In this document: one piece after another, positions 23,690 to 25,696 of the stretch
Position numbering within the stretch: position 1 is the first letter of the stretch
Layout of the letters: each line of letters begins with the position of its first letter
From: an uncultured Eubacteriales bacterium
Lineage (GTDB): Bacteria > Bacillota > Clostridia > Oscillospirales > Acutalibacteraceae
Direction: 5' to 3'
DNA: 25,696 nucleotides
NCBI GenBank assembly: GCA_958417225.1
Contig: CATZCM010000022.1
Span: 1-25,696 of the forward strand
Made by a program: the position numbers and the translations under genes
The notes under the pieces: model-generated
Told to the model about the DNA's origin: nothing
Databases searched by the model: none
What the model saw: the letters and a program-made list of their open reading frames with translations, nothing else

Positions 23690-25345
23690 TTATTCTGTTT
23701 GACTTTGTTCTGAGCTTTGTTCAGGATGAGTATTCTTGAGAATATGTTCTTTTAATTTATTTTCAAGTTCTTGGACTCTGTCTTTAAACATAGCAAAATT
23801 TTTTGTGATGAATTCATCTGAATAATCTGTAAGACAATCTCCTTTAATTATATATCCTATAGCATCTTGAGAACGAAGACTGACCTTTAGTGGTAGGCAT
23901 TGTATCATTGTTTCATCACGTTTTATTTCTTCTGATAAACGACTTTTATAATCTACATCATTATCTTGAATGGATTCAATATAATGCCTTTTAAGTTTTA
24001 GTGATTCAGAGACGTTTTTATGGAGTTCATTATTTAATAAACATAGAAGTATGCTTTTAAATACATAATATGTATCCAAATCTATAGTATTAAAAGCGTT
24101 TTCACACATAGTTGTTAGTACAGTTGTAGTGAAGTCTATTTCACTGATACGGTCACGGAATTTTGTGATTAAAATATTTTGGGGATTAGTTGTTGTTGAA
24201 TCACTTGATGGTACGGGAGGGGCTAGTTGTCGTTGTTCTACAAGGGCTTTCAAAGTGCGTTCGTTCTTTCTTTTTTGTTGTTCTTTTTTTTCTTTTTTTT
24301 CTTTTTTCTCATCCTCTTTTCTTTTTTTGCTTTGTTCTTTTTGCTCTTGAAGTCTTCTTTGAATTTCAAGTTTTCTTTGTTTTTCTTGTTCTCTTTGTAC
24401 TTCAAGTTTTATTTGTGCTTCGAGTTTTATTTGTGCTTCCGTACGTTCGTCTTTTAGATTTTGGTTGAAATAATTCTGAACAGATTCTTTTGATGATGTA
24501 TCTGCTTTGAATTCCTCTGCTGCTTGTTTTTCTGTACGGGCTTTTTCACGTTGAGCTTCAAGTTGGGCGTTATATTGGGCGTTTTTTTCTGCAATAATAG
24601 AAATCTGCTCTTCTGCTTTTTTTTCATCAACGTATTCTATTATTCCTCTAAGATGTCCTGTCCTTTTATTATCGCCTTGTATATAAAATCGAATAGCATA
24701 AGCATTCTTTCGTCTTGTTTCCTTTGTGGATTCAGATTTTTCACTATCTTCATCTGCAATAAAAGCTTCTTTTGACCAAATTTCCAAGATTTGTATTGCT
24801 GCTCCAGTATCGGCATCAGAAATGGAATTTGCACACCAGAGTGACTCTGGATCATTTAAAAGGTCAGTTAGTAATTTTGAAGCGGCTGCATTTGCACCAT
24901 CACTGGTAGTTACGTTAGATGGAACATTTTCTTTCCAATAATTATAGAAAAAACCAAATATCCTATCAGTTGTATTATTGGAGAGATCTCCGTGTTTAGA
25001 TAAGGCTTTGCCTATTTGAGTAAATCTTGTATCTGTTCCATCGATAACATATGGTAACCTTGCGTTGTGAATTAAATAGCCTTTTAGCGACTCTGGTATA
25101 ATTTTTCCACGACAATATGGCAATTCTTTCTTTATTACCTTACTACTGGGATCGAAACATCTAGAGTAGCAATCTGTAAGTGATAATTTTTCTTTTGATT
25201 GATTTATTAAGGTAAGAGTGTCTGTTAGTTGTTTCAAAGAGTCTGCAGTAGATGGAGGTATTGCGAATGAGGTATTTGCTAAGGGTTGTAGAAATAGTAG
25301 TGTTAATAAAAGTAATGCTAAAGATTTTTTTAATAGTTTAATCAT
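23690..25345 (-). CDS. Unrecognised secreted protein with long charged helix
   Basis: A 551-residue protein I cannot assign. It has a clear signal peptide (1-28, cleavage probably after SFA). An N-terminal domain (about 30-235) carries Cys59, Cys63, Cys78 and Cys171. A long, highly charged Glu/Lys/Gln/Arg stretch (about 238-372) reads as coiled coil or single alpha helix, with short repeats (AQIKLEAQIKLE, 304-315; Lys/Glu runs 341-360). After a Pro hinge (APPVP, 375-379) a C-terminal domain (about 388-540) has Cys414, Cys435, Cys483 and Cys504. Eight Cys in the mature chain would allow disulfides. No C-terminal anchor or LPXTG is seen. GAAAGGA precedes the ATG. It faces the lysozyme gene tail to tail. 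A role at the cell surface is inference only. Confidence 0.75.
   Translation of the reverse strand: MIKLLKKSLALLLLTLLFLQPLANTSFAIPPSTADSLKQLTDTLTLINQSKEKLSLTDCYSRCFDPSSKVIKKELPYCRGKIIPESLKGYLIHNARLPYVIDGTDTRFTQIGKALSKHGDLSNNTTDRIFGFFYNYWKENVPSNVTTSDGANAAASKLLTDLLNDPESLWCANSISDADTGAAIQILEIWSKEAFIADEDSEKSESTKETRRKNAYAIRFYIQGDNKRTGHLRGIIEYVDEKKAEEQISIIAEKNAQYNAQLEAQREKARTEKQAAEEFKADTSSKESVQNYFNQNLKDERTEAQIKLEAQIKLEVQREQEKQRKLEIQRRLQEQKEQSKKRKEDEKKEKKEKKEQQKRKNERTLKALVEQRQLAPPVPSSDSTTTNPQNILITKFRDRISEIDFTTTVLTTMCENAFNTIDLDTYYVFKSILLCLLNNELHKNVSESLKLKRHYIESIQDNDVDYKSRLSEEIKRDETMIQCLPLKVSLRSQDAIGYIIKGDCLTDYSDEFITKNFAMFKDRVQELENKLKEHILKNTHPEQSSEQSQTE
24401..24436. repeat. 18-base tandem duplication inside the secreted protein gene
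   Basis: TTCAAGTTTTATTTGTGC (24401-24418) is followed directly by the same 18 bases with one change (24419-24436). It encodes the repeated AQIKLE in the charged helix. Confidence 0.85.
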
Positions 25346-25387
25346 TTGTTATTGTCCTTTCTATTTGAGTATTGATAATACTATTAT

Positions 25388-25416
25388 ATTTTAACATACA
25401 AGAATGATTTTATCAA
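25388..25416 (-). promoter_or_regulatory. Promoter for the 551-residue secreted protein
   Basis: On the minus strand: TTGATA (25416-25411), 17-base spacer, TAAAAT (25393-25388), about 40 bases before the ATG at 25345. Confidence 0.6.
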
Positions 25417-25633
25417 GAACATTTAAATAACATTTGATTTACAAAATGTATTTTTTCGGGTTTGTTATTTGAAAAGGTGAATATTAAAAGCTGTGTTCTT
25501 CAAATGAACGTTTTGCAGATGGTGGGTTAAAGTAGGGAAAATTTTATTTTAACTTGTATTAAATATTTGATATAGCGTATGTTTAACAACTATAATGAAT
25601 TAAGGGGTTCATTGTAAAATGAAATAGGACGCA

Positions 25634-25663
25634 TAGAAAAAGTCATAGCAGACGTGGTATAAT
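25634..25663 (+). promoter_or_regulatory. Extended -10 promoter for the next gene
   Basis: TGGTATAAT (25655-25663) is an extended -10 with a perfect TATAAT. The -35 (TAGAAA at about 25634-25639) is weak. Confidence 0.55.
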
Positions 25664-25687
25664 TGAAATAACCGAAACCAAAAAACC

Positions 25688-25695
25688 AAGGAGGT
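25688..25695 (+). promoter_or_regulatory. Shine-Dalgarno of a gene starting outside the window
   Basis: AAGGAGGT is fully complementary to the 16S rRNA anti-SD. The start codon would fall within about ten bases beyond 25696. Confidence 0.75.
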
Positions 25696-25696
25696 C

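Larger units (their letters stand above)
25417..25696 (+). other. Gene-free right end, leader of a gene beyond the window
   Basis: No coding frame is seen. It holds three alternating complementary hexamers (25594-25623), an extended -10 promoter (25658-25663) and a Shine-Dalgarno at the very end, all pointing to a plus-strand gene starting just outside. Confidence 0.6.

Noticed and set aside
24129..24468. Three overlapping plus-strand frames rich in Phe and Leu
   Set aside because: They are the reverse reading of the Lys/Glu codons of the minus-strand secreted protein; the TTT/TTC runs are the complement of AAA/GAA.

Overview
The window looks like a piece of a low-GC Firmicutes chromosome, most likely class Clostridia. 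The signs are A+T-rich DNA with long AT-rich gaps, strong AGGAGG-type ribosome binding sites, frequent GTG and TTG starts, sigma-A-type promoters with 17-base spacers, a lipobox lipoprotein, and proteins of clostridial style (AroA with an E-S-x-S-T-L-R loop, YfhO/GtrA glycosylation proteins, Tic20/DUF4870 membrane proteins). Species cannot be assigned from the sequence alone. The genetic code is standard.

Layout. 1-770 has no gene: a tandem array of a 115-base repeat (three copies, the third diverged), a 19-bp hairpin, and AT-rich remnants. 771-3309 (minus) is a two-gene operon: a beta-CASP metallo-beta-lactamase RNase/CPSF-like protein followed by a uridine-kinase-like P-loop kinase. A 400-base divergent region with two good promoters separates it from a plus-strand operon (3722-9748): the DNA translocase FtsK/SpoIIIE, two single-domain TrkA K+ gating subunits, FeoA, and FeoB. 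FeoB carries an extra C-terminal membrane helix and Cys cluster. An orphan MacB/LolD-type ABC ATPase converges tail-to-tail on feoB. 10549-14535 holds a phosphohexomutase and the shikimate genes aroA and aroC (overlapping). 14671-16111 holds a cyclophilin-type peptidyl-prolyl isomerase lipoprotein and two small Tic20/DUF4870 membrane proteins.

16168-21866 is a cell-envelope glycosylation region: a large YfhO-type GT-C membrane protein, a tRNA-Leu(CAA) with its own promoter and terminator, then a tight GT2 / GT-C / GtrA cassette. This resembles polyprenyl-phosphate-sugar systems (GtrB/GtrA/Gtr, CsbB/YfhO/GtcA): one enzyme charges the lipid carrier, GtrA flips it, and a GT-C enzyme transfers the sugar outside. 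The cassette seems more A+T-rich than its neighbours, which may mean it was acquired.

21969-25345 encodes two large exported proteins on opposite strands: a modular lysozyme (SH3 - Big2 - beta domain - GH24) and an unrecognised 551-residue secreted protein with a long charged helix between two Cys-containing domains. The window ends at a promoter and a near-perfect Shine-Dalgarno for a gene starting just outside.

The least explained parts are the 115-base repeat array, the 551-residue secreted protein, and the lysozyme with Asn at the usual catalytic Thr position.
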